A DNA stretch of 64,000 bases. Source: CADCTM01 sp049671305. Lineage in GTDB: Bacteria; Cyanobacteriota; Cyanobacteriia; Cyanobacteriales; Coleofasciculaceae. Below the pieces are notes generated by a model, which did not search any database, was not told the origin of the DNA, and worked only from the letters and a program-made list of their open reading frames with translations. Location of the stretch: contig JBATUR010000005.1 of assembly GCA_049671305.1 (NCBI GenBank), positions 62,001 through 126,000 on the forward strand, read 5' to 3'. The translations under genes were made by a program, and so were the position numbers. This document shows, piece by piece, positions 1 through 9,078 of the stretch. Each line of letters begins with the position of its first letter. Within the stretch, counting starts at the first letter, position 1.

Positions 1-1890
1 ATTATCCTTTTTGGCGGCATGAATGGTGGCGGAAAAACAACCCTGATGGATGCAATTCGTTTATGCTTGTATGGTTCTCGTGCTCAATGTTCTACTCGCG
101 GTAACTTAAGCTACAGCGACTTTCTTAGTCAGTCGGTTAACCGCAATACTCCTCCCACAGAAAAAGCCCGAATTGAATTGGCATTTGAAGTCATTCAAGA
201 CGACAAACCAACTACTTTAAGAATAGTTAGGTATTGGGAAAAAGAACCCAAAGATGGTAAAGATACATTAGGTATTCTCCTAGACGAAGAGTGGCCCGAT
301 AAAGCCCTTGCAAATACTTGGGATGAATTCATAGAAAACTTATTACCATTAGGAATTTCTAATCTATTTCTCTTCGACGGTGAACAGGTAAAAGAATTAG
401 CAGAACTTGAAACACCGCCTCCTACAGTTGTAGCTGCAATTCAATCTTTATTAGGGCTAGAATTATCAGAACGACTTGCAACAGATTTAGATATTCTTGT
501 CAGTCGTAAACGTAAAGAAATTGCTAATGCCAAAGAACTAGCAACTCTTAAAGAAATTGAGCAAAAGTTTAAGCAACAAAAAGCAGAACTTGACAATACA
601 AAACAAGACTTAACCGAGGTAGAAGCCAAGTTAAAACGTGCAGAAGCTCAACAACGTTCAGCCTCCGATAAATTCATCTATGAAGGTGGTAAAATTGCTA
701 GTGAACGTAGTCAGTTAGAAATTCAACTTATAGAATTAACAACACAGGCAGATGATGCGCGTCAAGAGATGCGAGAATTAGCAGAGTCAGCTCTACCATT
801 AGCTTTAATTTCACCTCTTTTTGAACAAGCAAAATTACAAACAGAACAAGAAAGTCGTCAGCAACAAGCAAAAATGGCTTGGAATGTTTTAAAAGAGCGT
901 GATAATCGTCTTTTGAGTTATATCAATCAACTTTCTTTAGTTCCGAACCAAATTGAAGAGATTCAAATTTTTCTTAATCAAGAAAATCAAGCAATTAAAG
1001 AAGATTTTGAAGATAAAAAAGAGCCTTGGCTTAACATAGATATCGAAGCTAAAAATCAACTAGAATCATTACTTAAGCATGATTTGAATTATAGTAAATT
1101 TAAATTTAATAACAAACAAGAAAAACTCAAAGAATTAGAAACAGAAATAGACTTTCTTGATAGACAAATAGCCGCCGCTGCCTCACCAGAAGCTTATCAA
1201 ACCCTGGAAGATGCTGTGAGAAAAGCACAAAATGAAGTAGCCAAAGTGAAAGCGTCTTATGAGACACTGAAGCAGCATTACAATGAATTAGAGAAAATAC
1301 TCACCAAAACCAAGAGAGAATTAGAAGACTATACAGATGACAGTATCAAAGTGCGAAATAATCAACATATTATTGATTCTATTGCTAAAGTAAAAGCAAC
1401 TTTGAAACTTTTTAAAAAAAAACTAACCCTGAAAAAGTTAAACAAGTTAGAAATAGAAGTAACCGAATGTTTTCTCTATCTCTTACATAAATCTGACTTA
1501 GTACATCGAGTAGCAATTGATACTTATACCTTTAGTCTTTCTTTGTATGATCTTTCTGGGCAATTAGTGCCGAAACATCGCTTATCGGCAGGAGAAAAAC
1601 AACTATTAGCGATCGCCTTTTTATGGGGACTTGCCCGTGTATCAGGGCGCAACTTACCTGTAGCAATTGATACACCACTCGGACGCCTTGACTCTTCCCA
1701 CCGGACTAACTTAGTTGAACGTTATTTCCCAACAGCAAGTCATCAAGTTATCTTACTTTCCACAGATACCGAAGTTGGCAAAGTTGAGGTGGAAAGATTA
1801 AGAGAAATAGAAGCGATCGCACACGAATATCTTTTAAAATATGATGCAAGTCAGCGTCAAACTATTACAGAACCTGGATATTTTTGGTAA
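1..1890 (+). CDS. dndD: DNA sulfur modification protein DndD, 5' end outside window
   Basis: SMC/Rad50-like ATPase of the DNA phosphorothioation (Dnd) system, which acts with DndC and DndE to replace a non-bridging phosphate oxygen of DNA by sulfur. The frame is open from base 1. The bases before the first ATG (19) encode the front of the Walker A motif (ILFGGMNGGGKTTL), so the true start lies upstream and the N-terminal strand is missing. Then come a long charged coiled-coil region, an ABC signature (LSAGEKQLLAIAF, roughly residues 530-545) and Walker B with D-loop (LPVAIDTPLGRLD). No Cys-x-x-Cys zinc hook is visible in the coiled coil. The gene ends 5 nt before dndE. dndB/dndC are expected just left of the window. 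Family assignment is confident because GGMNG-GKTT followed by LYG is characteristic of DndD and dndE follows. Confidence 0.9.
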   Translation: MILFGGMNGGGKTTLMDAIRLCLYGSRAQCSTRGNLSYSDFLSQSVNRNTPPTEKARIELAFEVIQDDKPTTLRIVRYWEKEPKDGKDTLGILLDEEWPDKALANTWDEFIENLLPLGISNLFLFDGEQVKELAELETPPPTVVAAIQSLLGLELSERLATDLDILVSRKRKEIANAKELATLKEIEQKFKQQKAELDNTKQDLTEVEAKLKRAEAQQRSASDKFIYEGGKIASERSQLEIQLIELTTQADDARQEMRELAESALPLALISPLFEQAKLQTEQESRQQQAKMAWNVLKERDNRLLSYINQLSLVPNQIEEIQIFLNQENQAIKEDFEDKKEPWLNIDIEAKNQLESLLKHDLNYSKFKFNNKQEKLKELETEIDFLDRQIAAAASPEAYQTLEDAVRKAQNEVAKVKASYETLKQHYNELEKILTKTKRELEDYTDDSIKVRNNQHIIDSIAKVKATLKLFKKKLTLKKLNKLEIEVTECFLYLLHKSDLVHRVAIDTYTFSLSLYDLSGQLVPKHRLSAGEKQLLAIAFLWGLARVSGRNLPVAIDTPLGRLDSSHRTNLVERYFPTASHQVILLSTDTEVGKVEVERLREIEAIAHEYLLKYDASQRQTITEPGYFW

Positions 1891-1895
1891 ACTAA

Positions 1896-2288
1896 ATGGA
1901 ATCCCCAATTGAGCGCATTACTCTTTCCCAAACCGCAAAAGATCAACTCCTCAAGCTAAAACGCAGCACCAAAATTGACCAATGGAACATCCTCTGCCGT
2001 TGGGCATTCTGTCGTTCCCTGGCTGAAAAGAGTATCCCTTCACCCGTCCCACTTCCTGCCGATAGCAATGTAACACTTACCTGGCGCGTCTTCGGCGGCG
2101 AAATCTCGGATCTTCTCCTCATTGCCCTCAAACAACGCTGCTACAACGACGGACTACAAACAGATAAAGAAACCCTGGCAAGCCAATTTCGCTTACATCT
2201 GCATCGTGGTATCGGATATCTAGCAGGCGACCCAAACATCAAGAAAATCGAAGACCTGCTTGCCTTGGCGCAACTAAAAACTGATTAA
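1896..2288 (+). CDS. dndE: DNA sulfur modification protein DndE
   Basis: Small DndE subunit of the phosphorothioation complex; family members bind nicked DNA. The 130-residue length fits the family, as does the C-terminal block FRLHLHRGIGYLAGD (about residues 101-115), the most recognisable DndE motif. The N-terminal half (PIERITLSQTAKDQLLKLKR) also reads like DndE. The ATG lies 5 nt after the dndD stop, so the two are probably translated from one mRNA. No frameshift or missing block is seen. Confidence 0.9.
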   Translation: MESPIERITLSQTAKDQLLKLKRSTKIDQWNILCRWAFCRSLAEKSIPSPVPLPADSNVTLTWRVFGGEISDLLLIALKQRCYNDGLQTDKETLASQFRLHLHRGIGYLAGDPNIKKIEDLLALAQLKTD

Positions 2289-2349
2289 ATAAGTATGGCG
2301 AAAAATTAGCTTTATTCGGTATGATAGCGTAAAATCTGACTCTTCAGTT

Positions 2350-3867
2350 ATGGTTGCTCCAATTCCCGAAGCCCCAGAAATCGAGCGTCACCGAGCCGCG
2401 ATGTTTAGAAACGACCTTTCTAAGCCCGTGCGATTGGCAATAGAAAGTGCTATCTTAAATAAAGATACCACATTTTTTGATTACGGCTGCGGACATGGTG
2501 GCGATGTCAGCCGCACGACAAATCAAGGCTATCTCAGCGATGGCTGGGACCCTTACTATCAACCAAATAAACCGCTTGCAGACGCTGATATTGTCAACAT
2601 CGGCTACGTGATCAACGTCATCGAAGACCCCACAGAACGCCGCGAAGCCCTGCTCAAAGCTTGGTCACTTGCCCAAAAAGTCTTAATTGTCTCCGCCCAA
2701 GTCTTAATTGATGACCGTGCTTCTGGTCAAATTGCTTACGGAGACGGCATTGTTACCCGCCGCAACACCTTCCAAAAATATTACGAACAAGAAGAACTAA
2801 AAATCTATATTGACCAAGTGTTAGGAGTCGATGCTATTCCTGTCGCCTTGGGTATTTACTTCGTCTTTCGTGACGCCGCCCAAGCCGAAAGCTTCCGGGC
2901 ATCGCGTTTCCGTTCCTACACCACAACGCCCCGAATTCGCGCTAACATTAAAAAGTTTGAGGATTACCAAGAACTCCTCACCCCTTTAATTGAATTTGTG
3001 ACCGAACGAGGACGCCTTCCTACAGTCACTGAACTCGAAAGTATCCCCGATATCCTAGCAGAATTTGGCACTCTGCGCCGCGCCTTCCAAGTTATTTTGC
3101 AAGCGACTGATCAAGAAGAATGGGATGTTATTTCTGAAAAACGTCGCCAAGATTTGTTGGTTTACTTGGCACTTACTCAATTTAGCCACCGCCCCAAAAT
3201 TGGTAATTTAGAGAGTGTGGTGCGAAACGATTTTAAAGGACTTTTCGGCAGTTATCAACAAGCCTGTGCCGCTGCTGATATGATGCTAATTAGTGTAGGA
3301 AATCCGCGTCTGATTGCTAATTGTTGTAAAAATAGTGCGATCGGCAAACTATTACCAAAAGCCCTTTATGTCCATTTCTCTGCACTAGAAAACCTCAACA
3401 CTCAGTTACGGCTTTATGAAGGTTGCGCTAGTCGGACTATTGGTCGATTGGATGGTGCAACTTTGATTAAGTTCCATATTAATCTACCAAAAATCTCTTA
3501 CCTATTTTATCCCGATTTTGATACACAACCTCATCCTGCTTTACATACTAGCATGACCGTAGATTTGCGGGACTTACAAGTTGTTTATCGCGACTATGAT
3601 AGGTCAGATAACCCCCCAATTTTACACCGCAAAGAAACCTTTGTAACGCCAGATTATCCCGGTTACGAAAAGTTTGCCAAACTGACTCAGCAAGAAGAAA
3701 AATGGGGATTATTAAACAATACCAGCACAATTGGCACTCGTAAAGGTTGGGAAAAATGCCTTCAAGAACATTGTGCCGAAATAAGAAATAATCGGATTTA
3801 CTGGCGCAAAGATGCTGATCCTTATAAAGTTAAAATACTAATGTCTGCTCGTAATCGCAAAAAATAA
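2350..3867 (+). CDS. DNA phosphorothioation-associated putative methyltransferase
   Basis: Class I SAM-dependent methyltransferase-like protein, 505 residues, of the family regularly found beside dnd genes (recalled as TIGR04096). SAM motif I is FDYGCGHGGDV near residue 40. It is followed by an acidic strand (GWDPYY) and ADIVNIGYVINVIED, the usual motif-IV neighbourhood. The rest, about 350 residues, has no domain I can name. It lies 61 nt downstream of dndE on the same strand and closes the modification operon. Whether it methylates DNA, and whether it acts with or in competition to sulfur modification, cannot be read from sequence. The start ATG at 2350 puts PEIERHRAAMFRNDLSKP near the N-terminus, as expected. 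Confidence 0.85.
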   Translation: MVAPIPEAPEIERHRAAMFRNDLSKPVRLAIESAILNKDTTFFDYGCGHGGDVSRTTNQGYLSDGWDPYYQPNKPLADADIVNIGYVINVIEDPTERREALLKAWSLAQKVLIVSAQVLIDDRASGQIAYGDGIVTRRNTFQKYYEQEELKIYIDQVLGVDAIPVALGIYFVFRDAAQAESFRASRFRSYTTTPRIRANIKKFEDYQELLTPLIEFVTERGRLPTVTELESIPDILAEFGTLRRAFQVILQATDQEEWDVISEKRRQDLLVYLALTQFSHRPKIGNLESVVRNDFKGLFGSYQQACAAADMMLISVGNPRLIANCCKNSAIGKLLPKALYVHFSALENLNTQLRLYEGCASRTIGRLDGATLIKFHINLPKISYLFYPDFDTQPHPALHTSMTVDLRDLQVVYRDYDRSDNPPILHRKETFVTPDYPGYEKFAKLTQQEEKWGLLNNTSTIGTRKGWEKCLQEHCAEIRNNRIYWRKDADPYKVKILMSARNRKK

Positions 3868-3875
3868 CTTTAATT

Positions 3876-4439
3876 TTAATATTGTTCTGGATATTTTTTG
3901 TGTAACTGTTTCGACCGTTTGCGACGATAACGCTTCAGGTTAGAAGCACGAACTTTATGAATTAGCCACAAGCCCAAAAAATAACTAGCAATAGCACAAA
4001 CTATCCCAACTGTCACACACCCAACCAACAACGGCAATAAAACTTCTGATCCTAACTGCATGACATCTTGCCAAGACTTAAAGCTAACATTAGTTTGAGA
4101 ATGATCATTAAGTAACCATTTACCCACCTGGAAATTAAATAGATAAATTGGCACAGAAGTTAAAGGGTTACTAATCCAGGGACCAACTGTTGCTAAAATT
4201 TTATTACCACGAAATAGAAATGCTAAAAGTAAGGCAAGAACCGTCTGAGAACCTGCAAAGGGAAATAAACCAGCAAACACACCACAAGCTAAACCTCTAG
4301 CTAGCGCTTCTGGTTTTCCTTGAAGACGGACTAAGCGCCAGTAAAAGTATTTTAAACTTCTTTTATAATTTTGCCAATTGTGCTTTTGAGAAGACCTGCG
4401 TTTTGTCCTATCCAAACCTTCCGGAGAATTTTTAGACAT
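3876..4439 (-). CDS. DUF2062 domain membrane protein
   Basis: A 187-residue integral membrane protein of the DUF2062 family. A basic N-terminus (about 40 residues) is followed by the DUF2062 core: ALARGLACGVFAGLFPFAGS, a hydrophobic helix, and GPWISNPLTSVPIYLFNF. A last membrane segment (LLPLLVGCVTVGIVCAIASY) and a strongly basic tail follow. The molecular role of the family is not established. It is transcribed toward the dnd operon and ends 8 nt after the methyltransferase stop on the other strand, so the two genes are convergent with practically no spacer. Confidence 0.85.
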   Translation of the reverse strand: MSKNSPEGLDRTKRRSSQKHNWQNYKRSLKYFYWRLVRLQGKPEALARGLACGVFAGLFPFAGSQTVLALLLAFLFRGNKILATVGPWISNPLTSVPIYLFNFQVGKWLLNDHSQTNVSFKSWQDVMQLGSEVLLPLLVGCVTVGIVCAIASYFLGLWLIHKVRASNLKRYRRKRSKQLHKKYPEQY

Positions 4440-4694
4440 ACTGGCAAAATCAGTAATTTTTTACCGTTCAAAAATATGCCAGATTAAACATGAGATGGTT
4501 TTTCTAGATTATAACCAAAATTCTCATTAATATCCTATGATGCCGGAAGACTTGAGCAATTGTCAAGGTTTGGTTTAGATTTTAGCAAAAGTCAAGTTAA
4601 AATTAAATAGCCTTACTATTTTAATTACTTTGACTTGCCTGAATTTAACTTAAGTATCATGATCTAACTAATTTGCTAATTAACCAAGACATTT

Positions 4695-5648
4695 TTAGTT
4701 AAAATTACGAGAACGATCTAATAATTGTTGAGCATTTTGCGTCCATTGAGCATTACCTTGCATCTGAAAAAGATCTCTCGCATATTGCAAGACTTGTTGA
4801 GCTTCTTGGTATTTATTTTGGCGCAAAAAGACTAAACCAGCACCATAATAAGCATTGGCATAATTAGAATTACTTTGAGCTGATTTGCGGAAGGCATCAA
4901 GAGCTGCTCTCAAATTTCCTTGCTGGAATAAAATGGAACCAATATTGTAGTGTGCTTCTGGATATTGAGGATTGATTTTAATTGCCTGTTGAAAGGCTCT
5001 TTTTGCCTGTTCCTTTCTGCCCTGCTGTAAATAAATCATGCCTAAATGATAAGAAGGTTCAGGAGCATTTTGACTTAATTCTATGGCGTTTTTAAATTGC
5101 GCGATCGCCTTTTCAGTATCTCCCAACTGCGACAACACCAATCCATAATTATAATGAGCCACACCCAAGCGAGAATCAAGCTCTAGCGCCCGTATTAGAT
5201 AATCCTCTGCCTGACTCAAATTATTCCCTTCCAACAGCGCTGCGCCCAAATTAGCAAACGCTAAGGCAAAATTTGGATCAACTTGTATCGCTCGATAAAA
5301 CGCATCTGCCGCTGGTTGTAATTGCCCAGATTGTCGTAAAGCTAAACCCAAATTGTAATGTGCTGGCGCCAAGAGTGGGTCAAGTTGTGCCGCACGCCGA
5401 AAAGCCGCAATTGCTGCCGATAAATTGCCTTGTTGAATTAACGCCAGTCCCTGACTAAGTTGCCGTGCTGCTTGCGGTTGAGTTGGTTGGAGCGACGACG
5501 GCAATTGAGCGGCAACCGGAACAGGCAAACTACTAACTAATAATACCACCCCCAAAAGCCAATTTGTCAGAAAAAACGTTAAACTTATTTGGCGTGAATT
5601 TTGCCTAGTTTTGAAACAAAATCGTTGCCATTTGTTGCGAATATCCAT
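4695..5648 (-). CDS. Exported tetratricopeptide-repeat protein
   Basis: A 317-residue protein with a signal-like hydrophobic segment (residues about 24-47, ending PVPVAAQ). About six consecutive TPR units fill residues 58-300, with the usual W/L-G-Y-A-F-P pattern, for example AHYNLGLALRQSGQLQPAA and AHYNIGSILFQQGNL. Such proteins are protein-protein scaffolds, here probably in the periplasm or thylakoid lumen or attached to the membrane. No catalytic domain is present. The gene stands alone, 255 nt from the DUF2062 gene and divergent from the EF-G paralogue, with a 230-nt shared upstream region. Partner proteins cannot be inferred. Confidence 0.85.
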   Translation of the reverse strand: MDIRNKWQRFCFKTRQNSRQISLTFFLTNWLLGVVLLVSSLPVPVAAQLPSSLQPTQPQAARQLSQGLALIQQGNLSAAIAAFRRAAQLDPLLAPAHYNLGLALRQSGQLQPAADAFYRAIQVDPNFALAFANLGAALLEGNNLSQAEDYLIRALELDSRLGVAHYNYGLVLSQLGDTEKAIAQFKNAIELSQNAPEPSYHLGMIYLQQGRKEQAKRAFQQAIKINPQYPEAHYNIGSILFQQGNLRAALDAFRKSAQSNSNYANAYYGAGLVFLRQNKYQEAQQVLQYARDLFQMQGNAQWTQNAQQLLDRSRNFN

Positions 5649-5878
5649 AAAAGTTAGAAGGATTTAATTTCAGGTAATCTAACTTAACTTCTACTGAAGT
5701 TTACCTTACAAGACATTGCAAGTTTTAAATCATAACCAAGAAAAGCGTTAATCTCACAAACAGATAGTTTTGATCCCAACTCGCAATTGACACGGGCAGT
5801 ACCTAAGAGCGAAGAATTAGCTGATGCGGTCATGCCTGTGCCGTACCGCCAAACTTCTGAATATTCTGGGGGGAAATC

Positions 5879-7918
5879 ATGAACGAAAACGTTGTTTCTG
5901 CCACCCGTAATGTGGCAATTGTTGGACCATATTCTAGTGGTAAAACCACTCTTTTAGAAAGCTTATTATTTGTAACCGATGCAATTGATCGCAAAGGTAG
6001 CATCAAAGACGGCAACACCGTGGGCGATAATGCCATTGAAGCACGCGATCGCCAAATGAGCGTCGAAGTCAGCGCCGCCAGCACCGAATACCAAGGCATT
6101 CACTTCAACTTTCTCGATTGTCCAGGTTCCATAGAATTTGCCCAAGAAACTTATAATGCCTGCGTGGGCGTCGATGCTGTCGTCATAGTTTGCGAACCCA
6201 TAAGCACTCGCGTCCTCAGTCTTGCACCCTTATTCAAATTCCTCGATGATTGGGAAATACCCCATCTGGTTTTTATCAACAAAAGCGACCGCATGACCTG
6301 TCAAGGAGACGCCTGCGGTTACCCTTACCGAGAAATCTTAGATGCCCTCAAGTCCGTTTCCTCCCGCCCTTTAGTACCTCACCAATATCCCATCGGTAAA
6401 GGCGAACAACTAGTCGGATTTATCGATTTAGTAACCGAACAAGCTTATCATTATCACCCAGGTGCACCCGCCGATCAAGTGCCACTGCCAGAGTCCTTAA
6501 AAGAACAAGAAAAAGCAACCAGGGCTCAAATGTTAGAAGCATTGGCAAACTTTGACGACCATTTGTTAGAAGAACTATTAGAGGAAATTGAACCACCAAC
6601 CGATGAAATTTTGCAAGACCTAAAAATGGAATTAGGTGCAGATTTAATTGTGCCAGTATTCATTGGTTGTGCTGAACAAGATTATGGCGTCCGTCCGTTG
6701 ATAGATGCTTTATTACGAGAAGCACCAACACCTGAAACAACACAAAAAAGGCGCAAAATTAAAGGAAACGACGAGACTATAGCACAAGTCTTAAAAACCT
6801 ACTACACTCCTCAAGGTGGCAAGCTTTCCCTAGTGCGCGTTTGGCAGGGTCAACTTAAGGATGGCATGATCTTAAATAATATCCGCGTGGGTGGATTATA
6901 TCGCCTATTTGGTCAGCAACACTCCTCAATTTCCCAAGCAGAAGCGGGTGAAATTGTCGCTTTGGGACGCATGGAAGGCATTCAAACCGGTCAAACTTTA
7001 ACCAATAATGATAGTCAAGTCGAACTACCCCGCGCTAATTCACTCGTACCAGTTTATGCCTTAGCGATCGCTCCTGAACAGCGCAAAGATGAAGTTAAGA
7101 TTAGTACTGCCTTAACCAAACTCTTAGAAGAAGACCCCTCACTCGCATGGGAACAACACGGCGACACCCATGAAATTATCCTTTGGGGGCAAGGTGAAAT
7201 TCATCTGCAAGTGGCATTAGACCGACTACGGCGCAAGTATAACCTGCCAATGACTACTCAATTACCACGCATTCCTTATAAAGAAACCATCCGCAAATCT
7301 GCATCATCTCACGGACGCTACAAACATCAAAGCGGTGGTCATGGACAATTTGGCGATGTACATCTTGATATTAAACCGTTGCCACGGGGTGAGGGTTTTA
7401 ATTTCAATCAAACGATAGTTGGTGGTGTGGTTCCTAAACAGTATATTCCTGGCGTGGAAACGGGGGTAAGAGAATATTTGGTGCATGGACCATTAGGTTT
7501 TCCTGTGGTAGATGTGGCAGTTACATTAACCAACGGTTCCTATCATAATGTGGACAGTTCGGAACAGGCATTTAAGCAAGCGGCAAGACTAGCAATGACC
7601 CAAGGAATGCCCAATTGTGAACCAACTTTGTTAGAACCAATTATGACGATTGAGGTCTGTGCGCCCCAGGAATACACTTCTAAAGTCTTGCAATTAGTTT
7701 CAGGGCGTCGCGGGCAGATTTTGGGCTATGAAGGGCGTACAGATTGGTCTGGTTGGGATTATGTTTCGGGCTATCTTCCCCAGGCTGAAATGCATGATTT
7801 TATTGTGGAATTACGATCGCTTACTTTAGGTGTTGGCTTTTTTAATTGGCAATACGATCATCTCCAAGAAGTTCCCAGTAAGCTAGCTGAAGGTGTTTTG
7901 GCAAATAGCAGTAATTAG
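5879..7918 (+). CDS. Elongation factor G-like GTPase (EF-G paralogue)
   Basis: A 679-residue protein with full EF-G domain order: G domain, domain II, and domains III-V (GHGQFGDVHLDIKPL and the C-terminal YVSGYLPQAEMHDF block). The G1 loop is GPYSSGKTTL (residues 16-25) and the NKSD G4 motif is at about 134. G3 is DCPGS (80-84), where canonical EF-G has DTPGH, so the catalytic histidine is replaced by serine. It is the divergent second or third EF-G of cyanobacteria (Synechocystis sll0830-like, from memory) rather than the translocase of the str operon. Its role is probably ribosome-related but unproven. The ATG follows a strong purine-rich ribosome site (GGGGGGAAATC). A hairpin terminator follows at 7943. 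Confidence 0.85.
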   Translation: MNENVVSATRNVAIVGPYSSGKTTLLESLLFVTDAIDRKGSIKDGNTVGDNAIEARDRQMSVEVSAASTEYQGIHFNFLDCPGSIEFAQETYNACVGVDAVVIVCEPISTRVLSLAPLFKFLDDWEIPHLVFINKSDRMTCQGDACGYPYREILDALKSVSSRPLVPHQYPIGKGEQLVGFIDLVTEQAYHYHPGAPADQVPLPESLKEQEKATRAQMLEALANFDDHLLEELLEEIEPPTDEILQDLKMELGADLIVPVFIGCAEQDYGVRPLIDALLREAPTPETTQKRRKIKGNDETIAQVLKTYYTPQGGKLSLVRVWQGQLKDGMILNNIRVGGLYRLFGQQHSSISQAEAGEIVALGRMEGIQTGQTLTNNDSQVELPRANSLVPVYALAIAPEQRKDEVKISTALTKLLEEDPSLAWEQHGDTHEIILWGQGEIHLQVALDRLRRKYNLPMTTQLPRIPYKETIRKSASSHGRYKHQSGGHGQFGDVHLDIKPLPRGEGFNFNQTIVGGVVPKQYIPGVETGVREYLVHGPLGFPVVDVAVTLTNGSYHNVDSSEQAFKQAARLAMTQGMPNCEPTLLEPIMTIEVCAPQEYTSKVLQLVSGRRGQILGYEGRTDWSGWDYVSGYLPQAEMHDFIVELRSLTLGVGFFNWQYDHLQEVPSKLAEGVLANSSN

Positions 7919-7942
7919 TTGTTGATCTAGACAATTCTAGTT

Positions 7943-7973
7943 AATCCCATGCCTGAATGTGTGGGATTTTTTT
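7943..7973 (+). terminator. Rho-independent terminator of EF-G-like gene
   Basis: Stem AATCCCA (7943-7949) pairs with TGGGATT (7962-7968) over a 12-nt loop and is followed by a T run to 7973. It starts 25 nt after the stop codon of the EF-G-like gene. Confidence 0.8.
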
Positions 7974-8080
7974 ATTAATAAATTCTTGATTTTTCTGCAA
8001 TAATTTTCACCTGATCTACGCTAACACTATTACTTTTTTGATTCGATAAAATAAGCATAGGTTCACCCCAAATTGTAATC

Positions 8081-8767
8081 ATGGTTAAAACACCTTCACC
8101 GAATTGGACAATTCCGCCTTTGGAAAATGGCGATAGCTTAAACCGCTACGAATTTGAGCGCCGCTACAACGCTAAACCAAACCATAAAAAAGCTGAACTA
8201 ATTGAAGGAATTGTCTATATGGCTGCTGCCTTGCGTTTTAAGAGTCACGGTCAACCTCATGCTTGGATTATGGCATGGCTAGGAACTTACCAAGCTATGA
8301 CTCCAGGTGTGGCTGCTGGAGATGCTCCAACAGTGCGCTTAGATATTGATAACGAACCACAACCAGATGCTGTTCTCCTAATTATGCCAGAAGCAGGCGG
8401 ACAAGCTCAAATAAGTGATGATGACTACATCGAAGGCGCACCAGAGTTAGTTGTTGAAATTGCCGCTAGCAGTGTGGCAATTGACCTTCATGCCAAAAAA
8501 CAAGCTTATCGCCGTAATGGTGTCAAAGAATATATTGTTTGGCAAGTTCTTGATCAAAAACTTAGCTGTTTTTATTTAGAAAAGGGTGAATATCTTGATT
8601 TAACTGTTGATAGTAATGGAATTTTAAAAAGTAAAGTTTTTCCGGGTTTGTGGTTAGCGGTTACTGAGTTATTAGCAGGAAATATGCAGCGTGTATTGGC
8701 AGTTTTACAAGAAGGTATACAATCTTCTGAACACAGGGAATTTATGCAAAGATTAAGTAATCAATAG
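8081..8767 (+). CDS. Uma2 family (DUF820) putative endonuclease
   Basis: A 228-residue member of the Uma2/DUF820 family, which has a PD-(D/E)xK nuclease fold and is hugely expanded in cyanobacteria. Visible motifs are QPDAVLL (the PD), ELVVEIAASS (the E-x-K strand region), and DLHAKKQAYRRNGVKEYIVW, the family hallmark. N-terminal YEFERRYN... and a length near 200 residues are usual. Biological function is unknown; nuclease activity is inferred from the fold. It is a single gene after the EF-G terminator. A second, unrelated-looking family member is at 56569. Confidence 0.85.
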   Translation: MVKTPSPNWTIPPLENGDSLNRYEFERRYNAKPNHKKAELIEGIVYMAAALRFKSHGQPHAWIMAWLGTYQAMTPGVAAGDAPTVRLDIDNEPQPDAVLLIMPEAGGQAQISDDDYIEGAPELVVEIAASSVAIDLHAKKQAYRRNGVKEYIVWQVLDQKLSCFYLEKGEYLDLTVDSNGILKSKVFPGLWLAVTELLAGNMQRVLAVLQEGIQSSEHREFMQRLSNQ

Positions 8768-8827
8768 TTAGCACGGAAATAAACAAGTAGTCGTTAGCTT
8801 TTGGCGATCGCTCAAAAAATACCAAAT

Positions 8828-9013
8828 ATGAATGAATCACAAACTTGGTACATTGTCAAGCGTAAAAACGAACAATGTGAAATTGTCCAAAGCCAAGACG
8901 CCGAAAAACAAACCCCAGACGTAATGCAACGCTGGGGACCATTTGAAACACAACAGATGGCGATCGCTAGTCGAGTCGGATTAATACGTGCTGGCAAGTG
9001 TCAACCGATGTAG
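8828..9013 (+). CDS. Small conserved cyanobacterial protein, function unknown
   Basis: A 61-residue soluble protein (MNESQTWYIVKRKNEQCEIV...) ending WGPF-x5-AIASRVGLIRAGKCQPM. The pattern WYIVK, WGPF, RVGLIRAGKC is one I recall as recurrent among short cyanobacterial proteins. A TTG at 8801 would add nine residues encoded by HIP1-rich sequence, so the ATG at 8828 is preferred. It lies 60 nt after the Uma2 gene and converges on the protease gene. No function can be assigned. Confidence 0.6.
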   Translation: MNESQTWYIVKRKNEQCEIVQSQDAEKQTPDVMQRWGPFETQQMAIASRVGLIRAGKCQPM

Positions 9014-9078
9014 AAACTCATCAACTGCCTCTTCTGCATCCTAGACCCACTCGACTGATAAACCACAACCCTTACAAC

